DNA of 7,021 nt from contig CAZLBV010000073.1 of the NCBI GenBank assembly GCA_964557845.1, forward strand, positions 1-7,021. The letters are read 5' to 3'. The DNA is from CAZLBV01 sp964557845. GTDB lineage: Bacteria; Acidobacteriota; Aminicenantia; Aminicenantales; Aminicenantaceae. Position 1 is the first letter of the stretch; the number at the start of each line of letters is the position of its first letter. Below, one piece after another: positions 1 to 5,721 of the stretch. A model generated the notes under the pieces. It searched no databases, was not told where the DNA came from, and saw only the letters and a list, made by a program, of their open reading frames with translations. The translations under genes were made by a program, and so were the position numbers.

Positions 1-1222
1 ATTCAGGTATATCCTTTGGCCCCTCGGGGCATCCGACCACAAAAATTCCTGGAATTTCAGTCTCAACTGGAGAAAGGTTTCCGTACTGTGTGGAGAAAAA
101 TCCTTTTTCATCCTGTTTTAGGCCGAGGGTTTTCGCCAACGTTTCAGTCCCTTTGCTTGGAATCATAGCTTGAGAAAGAATAACCATATCCGTCTCAAGA
201 ACATCTTTCCCGCTGTTTCCATTTTGGTACTTTATCTTCAGTTTGTTGCCATCGGCAGCCACTTCAACATCTTCTGTCCGTATGAATTCAACTCCTAGGC
301 TTCGTGTTTTCTCATAAAACTTCTGATAGGATTTTCCCGGAACACAAAGATCAGAATGGAACTCATATATTTTTGCATCCGGGATCTTATGTTTAAGAAA
401 ATGGGAAAATTTTGCGGAGTACATGCAGCAGACACCAGAACAGTAACCCTGCTCCTTTCTGCCGACACAGTGGACGATACCGATCGACTTAGGTGTGCTT
501 TTGTCTCTGAGGATGATCTCACCACTGGTTGGACCGTTGGAAGCAAACAGCCGCTCAAACTCCAGGGCTGTATAAATGTTTTTCCCTTTCCCATAGCTGT
601 ATTTAGGAAGCGTATTGACATCTAAGAGGTCGAATCCTGTGGCTACCAGAACAGCTCCAACCTGTAGATCAACGGTCTCATCCTGATCATCAAAATTGAT
701 GGCATCGAACATACAGGCTTCCTGACAGGCTTTACAATTCTTATCTTTGCCATTGAAACGAAGACAGTATTCAGTCTCAATGTTAGGAACATTGGGAAGG
801 GATCCAGCACAGGGAACGCCAATAGCCTTCCTGGTGGAAAGACCTTCTTCAAATTCATTATCCAGAGAGGCGGGACAGGGTTCATAGCAGGCCTCGCAGC
901 CGATACAATTAACTAGGCTGACATATCTGGCCTTCTTTTTTATCCTGGCAGTAAATTCTCCTACCGATCCATTCAAGCTTTCCAGCTCACTCAGATAATG
1001 AACTTCAATTTTGTCGTTTTGAAGAACATCCTGCTGTTTAGGTGCCACCATACAAGTAGAACATTCCATGTTAGGATAGACTTCCTCAAATTTGATCGTC
1101 TGGCCTCCGATTATGGGGCCTTTTTCAACAAGATGGACTTTCATTCCTGCTTTTGCTAACAGGAGACTTGCTTCCATTCCGGCCACTCCAGCACCCAATA
1201 TTAATACATCTTTATTGTTCAT
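1..1222 (-). CDS. hdrA: HdrA-type FAD/iron-sulfur oxidoreductase subunit, partial (C-terminus off the left edge)
   Basis: The 407 visible codons read without interruption from an ATG at 1222, preceded by AAGGAAG. The protein belongs to the HdrA/QmoA family, the flavin subunit of heterodisulfide reductase-like complexes that in known members passes or bifurcates electrons in the cytoplasm. Seen in the sequence: an FAD-binding GAGVAG at residues 10-15 with acidic E33 ending the second strand; a CSTC pair at 54-57; a ferredoxin-like cluster motif with C106, C109, C112 and C116; a second Cys group at C153, C163, C166 and C170; the ATGFD flavin motif at 194-198; and the family signature C252...C261, C265-C266 (YCSGVCCM). 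It is the last visible gene of the operon, 11 bp after the mvhD-like gene, which fits MvhD feeding electrons to HdrA. HdrB/HdrC subunits are not in the window and could lie beyond position 1. QmoA is an alternative name for the same fold. The family call is firm; the partner and physiological direction are inferred. Confidence 0.93.
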   Translation of the reverse strand, partial: MNNKDVLILGAGVAGMEASLLLAKAGMKVHLVEKGPIIGGQTIKFEEVYPNMECSTCMVAPKQQDVLQNDKIEVHYLSELESLNGSVGEFTARIKKKARYVSLVNCIGCEACYEPCPASLDNEFEEGLSTRKAIGVPCAGSLPNVPNIETEYCLRFNGKDKNCKACQEACMFDAINFDDQDETVDLQVGAVLVATGFDLLDVNTLPKYSYGKGKNIYTALEFERLFASNGPTSGEIILRDKSTPKSIGIVHCVGRKEQGYCSGVCCMYSAKFSHFLKHKIPDAKIYEFHSDLCVPGKSYQKFYEKTRSLGVEFIRTEDVEVAADGNKLKIKYQNGNSGKDVLETDMVILSQAMIPSKGTETLAKTLGLKQDEKGFFSTQYGNLSPVETEIPGIFVVGCPEGPKDIPE

Positions 1223-1225
1223 TTT

Positions 1226-1232
1226 CTTCCTT
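1226..1232 (-). promoter_or_regulatory. Ribosome binding site of the hdrA-like gene
   Basis: AAGGAAG lies just upstream of the ATG at 1222 and begins inside the short gap after the mvhD stop codon, overlapping its approach. This supports translational coupling of the two genes. Confidence 0.6.
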
Positions 1233-1233
1233 T

Positions 1234-1659
1234 TTATAGTTTGGGATTACTCCGAAACGGACTGGGTCCTTTCTCTTTTATTTTTCTCGCGTATTCATTA
1301 ACGACTTCTGCATAACGTTTTCCTTCGGCAGCAGATACCCAGGAAAGTTGAATCCGTTCAGGTTCCAAATCCAGACTTTCCAGAATTTTTTTCATAAGCG
1401 CGAATCTTCTCCGGGCATAATAATTGCCCTTTTCATAGTGACAGTCCCCTGGGTGACAACCTGCTACCAGGACTCCATCCGCACCCCACAGAAGTGAGGT
1501 TAAAACCAGGTTGGAATTGACGCGGCTGGAACACATGACTCTGATAACGGAAAGATAAGGCTCTATCTCCGTCTTTGTCGCTCCGGCCAGGTCGGCTCCT
1601 GCATAGGAACACCAGTTACATAAAAAACCAACTATATTTGGTTTAAATTCTTGTGTCAT
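1234..1659 (-). CDS. mvhD: MvhD-type [2Fe-2S] electron-transfer subunit
   Basis: This 141-residue protein belongs to the MvhD/VhuD family (iron-sulfur delta subunit of F420-non-reducing hydrogenase). In known complexes it carries electrons from a hydrogenase or formate dehydrogenase to the flavin of HdrA. With M1 at 1659, the conserved cysteines are C14 and C17 (CNWCSYAGAD), C43 (VMCSSRV; the family usually has MCSGRV), and C68 and C73 (GCHPGDCHY). The length is normal for the free-standing protein. The reading frame stays open upstream to a GTG at 1689, but the ATG at 1659 has AAAGG seven bases ahead and gives the usual family N-terminus, so I chose it. It follows the tusA-like gene after 88 bp and precedes hdrA by 11 bp. 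No hydrogenase subunits are visible, so the electron donor or acceptor is unknown. The HdrA partnership is inferred from adjacency and family knowledge. Confidence 0.93.
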   Translation of the reverse strand: MTQEFKPNIVGFLCNWCSYAGADLAGATKTEIEPYLSVIRVMCSSRVNSNLVLTSLLWGADGVLVAGCHPGDCHYEKGNYYARRRFALMKKILESLDLEPERIQLSWVSAAEGKRYAEVVNEYARKIKEKGPSPFRSNPKL

Positions 1660-1666
1660 AATATTA

Positions 1667-1671
1667 CCTTT
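1667..1671 (-). promoter_or_regulatory. Ribosome binding site that decides the mvhD start
   Basis: AAAGG with a seven-base spacer to the ATG at 1659. It lies inside the open frame that extends up to a GTG at 1689, so it argues for the shorter protein. Confidence 0.6.
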
Positions 1672-1747
1672 CTTTTCGCTGCTATCCACGTCTAGAGACA
1701 GAGAACTCTCTCTATTTGTCTTGGATCAAGAATGCGAAAGAAAATCC

Positions 1748-1972
1748 TTAAAATTGAATCTGAGCTTTATGCTTGCCTCCCCCTTCATCAGTACAGAAGA
1801 GTAAGGTTTTTCCTGTCTTTTCCGCCCAAGCCTTTATATCTTTGGGAAAAGATTCACAATCGGCGATGACTTCCAATATGTCACCAGCCTGCATCTTCGG
1901 TGCCATTCCGGCGACCTTTAGAATAGGTTGGGGGCACTTAAGTCCCATAGCGTCTAATGTTTGAGTTGCCAT
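1748..1972 (-). CDS. tusA: TusA/SirA-family sulfur carrier protein
   Basis: This is a 74-residue TusA-family protein, a small cytoplasmic carrier that holds sulfane sulfur as a persulfide on one cysteine and passes it between sulfurtransferases and redox enzymes. The defining motif is GLKCPQPILK, with the active cysteine at C13 followed by P14 and P16. The strand-helix pattern (LEVIADCESFPKDIKAW) matches the rest of the family, and there are extra cysteines at C39 and C60. The length is typical. The start at 1972 is supported by AAGGAG six bases upstream. Its neighbours, a DsrE2-like protein before it and MvhD/HdrA after it, suggest sulfur trafficking towards a redox complex rather than tRNA thiolation, because no TusBCD/E or MnmA homolog is visible. 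The family is clear from the sequence; the metabolic role is inference. Confidence 0.93.
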   Translation of the reverse strand: MATQTLDAMGLKCPQPILKVAGMAPKMQAGDILEVIADCESFPKDIKAWAEKTGKTLLFCTDEGGGKHKAQIQF

Positions 1973-1978
1973 GATATT

Positions 1979-1984
1979 CTCCTT
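1979..1984 (-). promoter_or_regulatory. Ribosome binding site of the tusA-like gene
   Basis: AAGGAG with a six-base spacer to the ATG at 1972, in the 56-bp AT-rich gap after the dsrE-like gene. Confidence 0.65.
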
Positions 1985-2028
1985 ATTTAATTGTAACTAA
2001 AATTATTAATTACGAATTCAAACTTTTC

Positions 2029-2382
2029 TTAAAAAGAGAAAGTAATGGTTGCGTCTTCGATCTCTTTCATGAAGGTGGTTGCTCCGACGATCTCCACACC
2101 ATCTCTGAACTCTTCTCTTTTTATGTCCTTATTCTCCAATGCCAGTTCACATACAAAGATCCTTCCACCCAGAGCTATTACACCTTCTACCAATTCATGA
2201 AGATCGGGCAGGCCTTTCCCACCCATCTTCTCAACTTCACCCTTAACCATAGCCTTAGCTCCACCCGGGCAGAAGAAAATAACCAATTCATCTCCGAGAG
2301 CAACGGCTGATGACCCCAGTATAAAGGGCGGGTATACGTTTTTAGGTTCATCTCCATTAACTGTGATAGCAATTTTTGCCAT
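2029..2382 (-). CDS. DsrE2-like sulfur-relay protein
   Basis: This 117-residue soluble protein has the DsrE/DsrF-like fold. Members accept or donate persulfide sulfur and are often encoded next to TusA. The N-terminal strand (KIAITVNGDEP) is followed by the YPPFILGSSAVALGDELVIFF stretch, where DsrE2-type proteins have a similar YPP...ASTAAAL segment. C38 sits in FFCPGG and C78 in IFVCELALENKDI. C78 is at the position of the sulfur-binding cysteine in this family. The C-terminal block DGVEIVGATTFMKEI matches the DsrE2 ending. No membrane segment is present. The ATG at 2382 has a perfect AAGGAGG eight bases upstream, starting almost directly after the regulator's stop codon, so the two genes are one transcript. 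With TusA next door, a DsrE-to-TusA (or reverse) transfer is the natural proposal, by analogy with rhd-tusA-dsrE2 clusters in sulfur oxidizers. The actual substrate cannot be read from the sequence. Confidence 0.88.
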   Translation of the reverse strand: MAKIAITVNGDEPKNVYPPFILGSSAVALGDELVIFFCPGGAKAMVKGEVEKMGGKGLPDLHELVEGVIALGGRIFVCELALENKDIKREEFRDGVEIVGATTFMKEIEDATITFSF

Positions 2383-2390
2383 ATGAGTAA

Positions 2391-2397
2391 CCTCCTT
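2391..2397 (-). promoter_or_regulatory. Strong ribosome binding site of the dsrE2-like gene
   Basis: AAGGAGG with an eight-base spacer to the ATG at 2382, one base after the stop codon of the regulator. It is the strongest site in the operon, whereas the regulator itself has none that I can see. Confidence 0.75.
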
Positions 2398-2398
2398 A

Positions 2399-2668
2399 TT
2401 AAATTAAACTACAATCGCTCATTTGCCGGATATCCGGAATCAATTTTTTCATTCCATCAGGTTCTTTCAAGAACGAATATCTGAAATTTCCCCCTGGATG
2501 AAGATCAGCGGTATCCGAGTATTTTAAAATATTCAAATGCTTAGAAACATTGGGGCGGGTGACATCTTTCTTACCCTTGACAAGTGCTTCGCCTATCAGG
2601 ATGTTGATAGGATAAAAAAGTGCCTTAAAGATTTGGGACTCTTTTTTTTGATCCGATAATAATGGCAT
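2399..2668 (-). CDS. ArsR-like winged-helix regulator with an internal in-frame deletion (possibly decaying)
   Basis: This is an 89-residue protein recognisable as ArsR/SmtB family. The N-terminal helix carries ESQIFKALFYPINILIGEAL (compare the usual FKALSHPIRLRI-type segment). The recognition helix TRPNVSKHLNILK is at 37-49, and the wing plus following strand is GGNFRYSFLK at 59-68. Between KGKKDV (31-36) and TRPNVSKHL there is no room for the helix that normally forms the first half of the helix-turn-helix and carries the CVCEL-type metal site. About 14-16 residues seem to be missing without loss of frame. The usual PxR is also changed to PIN. It is first in the operon and would be expected to act as an autorepressor at the promoter upstream. 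No clear Shine-Dalgarno precedes the ATG at 2668. It may be a non-functional remnant kept because translation continues into the operon, or an unusual short regulator. No cysteine metal site remains; the only cysteine is C86. Confidence 0.75.
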   Translation of the reverse strand: MPLLSDQKKESQIFKALFYPINILIGEALVKGKKDVTRPNVSKHLNILKYSDTADLHPGGNFRYSFLKEPDGMKKLIPDIRQMSDCSLI

Positions 2669-2676
2669 TTTAAATA

Positions 2677-2720
2677 ATACTAACTTATATAGCTATAATG
2701 ATAACGAAATATACTAACTT
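2677..2720. promoter_or_regulatory. Candidate operator: direct repeat flanking a palindrome
   Basis: The 10-mer ATACTAACTT occurs exactly at 2677-2686 and again at 2711-2720, 34 bp apart. Between them lies the perfect 10-bp palindrome TATAGCTATA at 2688-2697. The right-hand copy covers the predicted -10 box of the minus-strand promoter, and the left-hand copy falls in the leader just before the regulator's start codon. This is a good place for a repressor to act. Binding by the ArsR-like protein is inferred. Confidence 0.4.
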
Positions 2721-2739
2721 GAATAAGATTGTTTTTCAA
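2711..2739 (-). promoter_or_regulatory. Predicted sigma-70-type promoter of the sulfur/Hdr operon
   Basis: Reading the minus strand, a TTGAAA -35 box (2734-2739) is followed by a 17-bp spacer and a TAGTAT -10 box (2711-2716). Transcription would start near 2704, giving a leader of about 36 bases. Two A7 tracts on this strand (2743-2749 and 2751-2757) lie just upstream of the -35 box, like an UP element. Prediction from the sequence only. Confidence 0.45.
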
Positions 2740-2790
2740 CTATTTTTTTATTTTTTTATTCTTTTAAAAAACTTTTTGAGGGATTTATAC

Positions 2791-2859
2791 ATGTCTTTTT
2801 CCGTTTTCTGTTTCTTGATTCATAAAAATGGGGGAACTCCTCAACTATTACTTTGTTGA
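2791..2859 (+). CDS. Possible 22-residue small ORF (doubtful)
   Basis: An ATG at 2791 has GAGGG eight bases upstream and opens a 22-codon frame ending in TGA at 2857-2859. The peptide begins with a short hydrophobic run (MSFSVFCFLI) and ends in LLLC. No family is recognised. The stop overlaps the promoter-like TTGACC of the kinase. The frame is short enough to arise by chance in AT-rich DNA, so the call rests only on the good start context. Confidence 0.15.
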   Translation: MSFSVFCFLIHKNGGTPQLLLC

Positions 2860-2883
2860 CCTTGCGGTTTTGAATGTGATAAA
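2856..2883 (+). promoter_or_regulatory. Predicted promoter of the kinase gene
   Basis: A TTGACC -35 box (2856-2861) is followed by 16 bp and GATAAA (2878-2883), with an extended -10 TG at 2875-2876. This would give a leader of about 70 bases. A second, perfect TATAAT sits at 2932-2937, close to the ATG, but has no good -35 box. Which one is used cannot be told from the sequence. Confidence 0.35.
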
Positions 2884-2961
2884 TATATTTCAGGATTTCA
2901 GAGGGTGTAAGTTAAAGTGAAATAAATAAAATATAATTCGATAATCTGCTGGCGTAAATAA

Positions 2962-5196
2962 ATGATCGGAAAAACTATCTCACACTACAAAATAGTCGAT
3001 AAGATCGGTGAAGGCGGAATGGGGGTGGTCTATAAGGCCGAAGACACTAAATTAAAAAGGACTGTGGCTTTGAAGTTTTTGCCTCCTGATCTCACCAGGG
3101 ATAATGAAGCCAAGGAACGATTTATTCAAGAAGCCCAGGCTGCCGCAGCACTGGATCATCCCAATATCTGCACGGTTTATGAGATCAATGAATCTGATGG
3201 AGATACATATATTGCCATGGCTTATGTGGAGGGCCAAAGCCTGAAAGATAAGATGAAGGGAGGGCCGCTTGGTTTGGATGAAGCTTTAAGCCTTGTTTCT
3301 CAGGCTGGCGAGGGGCTGCGTGCGGCTCATAAAAAAGGCATTACTCACCGTGATATAAAACCAGCGAATATAATGATAACCAATGAGGGGCTGGCCAAGA
3401 TCCTGGATTTTGGTCTGGCCAAATTATCCTGGGGGGAAGATTTAACCCGGACGGCGGCTGTTATGGGAACAGCAGCCTACATGTCGCCGGAACAGGCTCG
3501 TGGTCAAGAAGTTGATCAGCAGACAGATATTTGGTCCTTGGGTTGTGTGTTTTACGAGATGCTCACCGGAAAGCGGCCCTTCAAGAGTGCAAATATTCAG
3601 TCCGGAATCTATGCAATATTGAATGAGGAGCCTGAGCCTGTCTCACATGTGCGAAAAGATGTCCCGTTGGAGCTTGAGAAAATACTGAATACTTGCCTGC
3701 AGAAAGATCCCCGCAATCGATACAAAGATATGGAGGGTTTGCTTAAAGACGTGAAATCCATTGCTGTGATGGATAAGACATTAACCATACATTCCCTCCG
3801 CAAGAATGAAGAGCTTCCCTCAATCGCTGTTCTTCCTTTTGTCAATATGAGCAATGATCCTGAACAGGAATATTTCTGTGACGGCTTAGCAGAAGAGCTT
3901 ATTAATTCTTTAACAAAAATCAAAGGTATAAAGGTGGTTGCCCGGACCTCTGCCTTTGCCTTTAAAAATGAAAATATTGATGTACGCGAGGTGGGGCGGA
4001 GGCTGAATGTCGAAAAAATACTGGAAGGCAGTGTCCGTAAGTCGGGAAACAAGCTTCGCATCACAGCGCAGCTTATCAATGTTTCGGATGGTTTCCACCT
4101 GTGGTCTGAAAAATTTGACCGCGACATGGAAGACATCTTCGCCATTCAGGATGAGATTTCCTTGGCCATTGTTGATAACCTTAAAGTCACGCTTTTAAAA
4201 GGAGAAGAGAAAGCGCTGCTTAAGCGGTATACAGAAGATCCGGAGGCATATAATCTTTATTTGAAAGGGATTTATAACCTGAGAAAATATACTGCCGAAG
4301 GATTCCAGGCGGCCATCAAATATCTCGAGATCACCCTTCAAAAAGATCCGGATTATGCTCTCGCCTATTCCGGTTTAAGTGAAGTATTTTACGCCATCTC
4401 ATACTGGGGCAATGTTCCACCTCATCAGGCATATCCTAAGGTCAAGGAATTTGCAAAAAAGGCCATTGAAATAGATAAGGATATCGGAGAGGCTCATGCC
4501 TCATTAGGCATGGTTTACACATTTTATGATTGGAATTGGAAGAAAGCCAAACAAGAATTATCCATGGCCCTTGAATTGAATCCCAGTTCTGCCATTATTC
4601 ACTTGAGTTATTCCTGGTTTTTAACCCTTACGGAACAACACGAAGAAGCCATCGCCGAAGCCAAACGAGCCCAGGAGCTTGATCCACTTTCCCCCCTTAT
4701 CATCTCTCACATTGGGCTGGCCTGCATATGGGGCTGTCATTATGATAAAGCCATTCAAGAAATGAAGGCAGGAATGATCCTGGCTCCGGATTTTTACTTG
4801 ATGCACTATTATTTAGGATTGGCTTACCGTGCGAAACAGATGCGCAAAGAGAATATTGCCGAGTTTGAGAGAGCGGTTGAGCTTTCCGGTGGAGCTCCCT
4901 GGCCAGCTTTGATGTTAGCCTCCAATTATTTTGAAACCGGTCAAAATGAAAAAGGCGAGAAGCTGTTAGGGAGTCTGGAGAATAGAGCTCAGCAGGAGTA
5001 TATGCCTTCGCTGGGATTCGCCTACATTTATTTTTTCTGTAATGACCTGGATAAAGCCTATTACTGGTTAGAGCGCGCCTGCGAAGAAAGGGACAATTTT
5101 CTTCCCTGGTGCGCCATTATTCCGATTGAAGACTATCAGCTTCACAACCATCCCCGGTTGAGACCTTTATATAAGAAGTATGATTTGCTCACGTAA
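2962..5196 (+). CDS. Soluble Ser/Thr protein kinase with FlgO/TolB-like and TPR domains
   Basis: This 744-residue protein is a PknB-type (Hanks) kinase that should phosphorylate Ser/Thr on proteins. Kinase motifs are complete: glycine loop GEGGMG at 16-21, ATP lysine K38 (VALKFL), HRDIKPAN with catalytic D131, K133 and N136, DFG at 149-151, and SPEQARG from 175; the domain ends near 270. From about residue 286 (PSIAVLPFVNMS) to about 410 there is a FlgO/TolB-N-like domain, the same module found between cyclase or CadC-type output domains and TPRs. From about 427 to the end there are TPR-like helical repeats (for example HASLGMVYTFYDWNWKKAKQELSMALELNPS), probably for partner binding. No membrane helix joins the domains, unlike classic PknB, so it is probably cytoplasmic. 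The ATG at 2962 gives the standard family start MIGKTISHYKI but has no visible Shine-Dalgarno. It stands alone, divergent from the sulfur/Hdr operon and convergent with the next gene. Substrates are unknown. Confidence 0.95.
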   Translation: MIGKTISHYKIVDKIGEGGMGVVYKAEDTKLKRTVALKFLPPDLTRDNEAKERFIQEAQAAAALDHPNICTVYEINESDGDTYIAMAYVEGQSLKDKMKGGPLGLDEALSLVSQAGEGLRAAHKKGITHRDIKPANIMITNEGLAKILDFGLAKLSWGEDLTRTAAVMGTAAYMSPEQARGQEVDQQTDIWSLGCVFYEMLTGKRPFKSANIQSGIYAILNEEPEPVSHVRKDVPLELEKILNTCLQKDPRNRYKDMEGLLKDVKSIAVMDKTLTIHSLRKNEELPSIAVLPFVNMSNDPEQEYFCDGLAEELINSLTKIKGIKVVARTSAFAFKNENIDVREVGRRLNVEKILEGSVRKSGNKLRITAQLINVSDGFHLWSEKFDRDMEDIFAIQDEISLAIVDNLKVTLLKGEEKALLKRYTEDPEAYNLYLKGIYNLRKYTAEGFQAAIKYLEITLQKDPDYALAYSGLSEVFYAISYWGNVPPHQAYPKVKEFAKKAIEIDKDIGEAHASLGMVYTFYDWNWKKAKQELSMALELNPSSAIIHLSYSWFLTLTEQHEEAIAEAKRAQELDPLSPLIISHIGLACIWGCHYDKAIQEMKAGMILAPDFYLMHYYLGLAYRAKQMRKENIAEFERAVELSGGAPWPALMLASNYFETGQNEKGEKLLGSLENRAQQEYMPSLGFAYIYFFCNDLDKAYYWLERACEERDNFLPWCAIIPIEDYQLHNHPRLRPLYKKYDLLT

Positions 5197-5227
5197 ATAG
5201 TAAAAGCGAAAGCACATAGCAATTATC

Positions 5228-5566
5228 TCAAAAAGAAACTTCGGAGCCGACGCTGCCGATGTAGATCTTGATCAGGCGCGATATCATGAAGATGATGATC
5301 CCGGCCATTACAAAAGAGTAAAGCACCAGGAAGGCTGTCTTGCTGGCTGGGATTTTCTGGGAATAAGCCTGGGGCATGAACAGGTCGAATACATTTCGTC
5401 CCAGCATGATGATCATGATCAGAATGCCGATAGTTGAGCGGAACAAGTAGGGATTTAAATTGAATTTCGCCATGCTGTCCAGCGTGACCAAAGGATAAAG
5501 CAGCCAAATAATCAGTATCCAAAGCCCCAACGTTATCGCCAGCTTTTTGATTTTATCTTTATTCAT
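5228..5566 (-). CDS. Small three-helix membrane protein of unknown function
   Basis: I do not recognise a family. The 112-residue protein starts with a basic stretch (MNKDKIKK) and has three probable membrane helices at about 9-29, 41-63 and 77-96, joined by short loops, the longer one containing RNVFDLFMPQAYSQKIPASK. The helices contain few charges, apart from R57 and D61 near the end of the second, and there is no cysteine or metal motif. The ATG at 5566 is preceded by AGGAA; an in-frame ATG at 5605, which would add 13 residues, also follows a purine-rich AAGGAAGG-like tract, so the start is not settled. The stop lies 31 bp from the kinase stop in convergent orientation. Upstream it diverges from the M28-like lipoprotein gene, with 155 bp between the starts. 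A link with either neighbour is possible but not shown. Confidence 0.8.
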   Translation of the reverse strand: MNKDKIKKLAITLGLWILIIWLLYPLVTLDSMAKFNLNPYLFRSTIGILIMIIMLGRNVFDLFMPQAYSQKIPASKTAFLVLYSFVMAGIIIFMISRLIKIYIGSVGSEVSF

Positions 5567-5664
5567 GCTTTTCCTATTCTCTATTTTAGACGCTGGCAGT
5601 TGCATTTCCTTCCTTTTCTTCCTTTTTGGGTTTAGGTTGATATCACCAGAACTTAATTTCTTAC

Positions 5665-5693
5665 TTTACCTATCTATTTCCACCAGTTAAAAT
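5665..5693 (+). promoter_or_regulatory. Predicted promoter of the M28-like lipoprotein gene
   Basis: TTTACC (5665-5670), a 17-bp spacer and TAAAAT (5688-5693) make a reasonable sigma-70-type promoter, which would start transcription about 20 bases before the ATG at 5722. Confidence 0.4.
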
Positions 5694-5706
5694 ATTAGAT
5701 TATATT

Positions 5707-5712
5707 AAAGGA
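5707..5712 (+). promoter_or_regulatory. Ribosome binding site of the M28-like gene
   Basis: AAAGGA with a nine-base spacer to the ATG at 5722. It supports this start, which also gives a complete lipoprotein signal peptide. Confidence 0.55.
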
Positions 5713-5721
5713 AATATTTTT

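Larger units (their letters stand above)
2669..2961. other. AT-rich divergent intergenic region
   Basis: These 293 bp separate the minus-strand operon from the plus-strand kinase. They contain the operon promoter and repeat at the left, T/A tracts at 2741-2777, a possible 22-codon ORF in the middle, and promoter-like sequences for the kinase at the right. I saw no tRNA, inverted-repeat mobile element or convincing terminator hairpin. Confidence 0.7.

Noticed and set aside
295..885. Short frames on both strands within the hdrA-like gene
   Set aside because: Translation of the minus strand from 1222 gives one continuous HdrA-family protein across this stretch; the others are out of frame or antisense to it. 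I also checked for a frameshift in hdrA and found none.
1660..1689. GTG start at 1689 extending the MvhD-type protein by 10 residues
   Set aside because: The ATG at 1659 has a ribosome binding site (1667-1671) inside the extension, and the extra residues are not part of the family.
1690..1747. Short GAGA/TCTC-rich inverted sequence between the tusA-like and mvhD-like genes
   Set aside because: The best stem is only four to five base pairs and lacks a T run, so it does not support a terminator or a structured RNA.
2761..2778. Hairpin-like A/T run in the divergent intergenic region
   Set aside because: The possible stem is only A-T pairs with poor symmetry, no gene ends there, and A/T tracts of this kind arise easily in this region.
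3609..4145. 178-codon open frame on the minus strand inside the kinase gene
   Set aside because: It lies fully antisense to the FlgO-like part of an intact, recognisable kinase; its product is serine-rich and low-complexity with no family features.
5197..5227. Terminator between the convergent kinase and membrane-protein genes
   Set aside because: The 31-bp gap would be the right place, but I found no GC-rich hairpin followed by a T run on either strand.
5223..5522. 99-codon minus-strand frame overlapping the three-helix membrane protein
   Set aside because: Its product is rich in His, Gln and Asp with no recognisable pattern, while the other frame encodes clean membrane helices and has a ribosome binding site.
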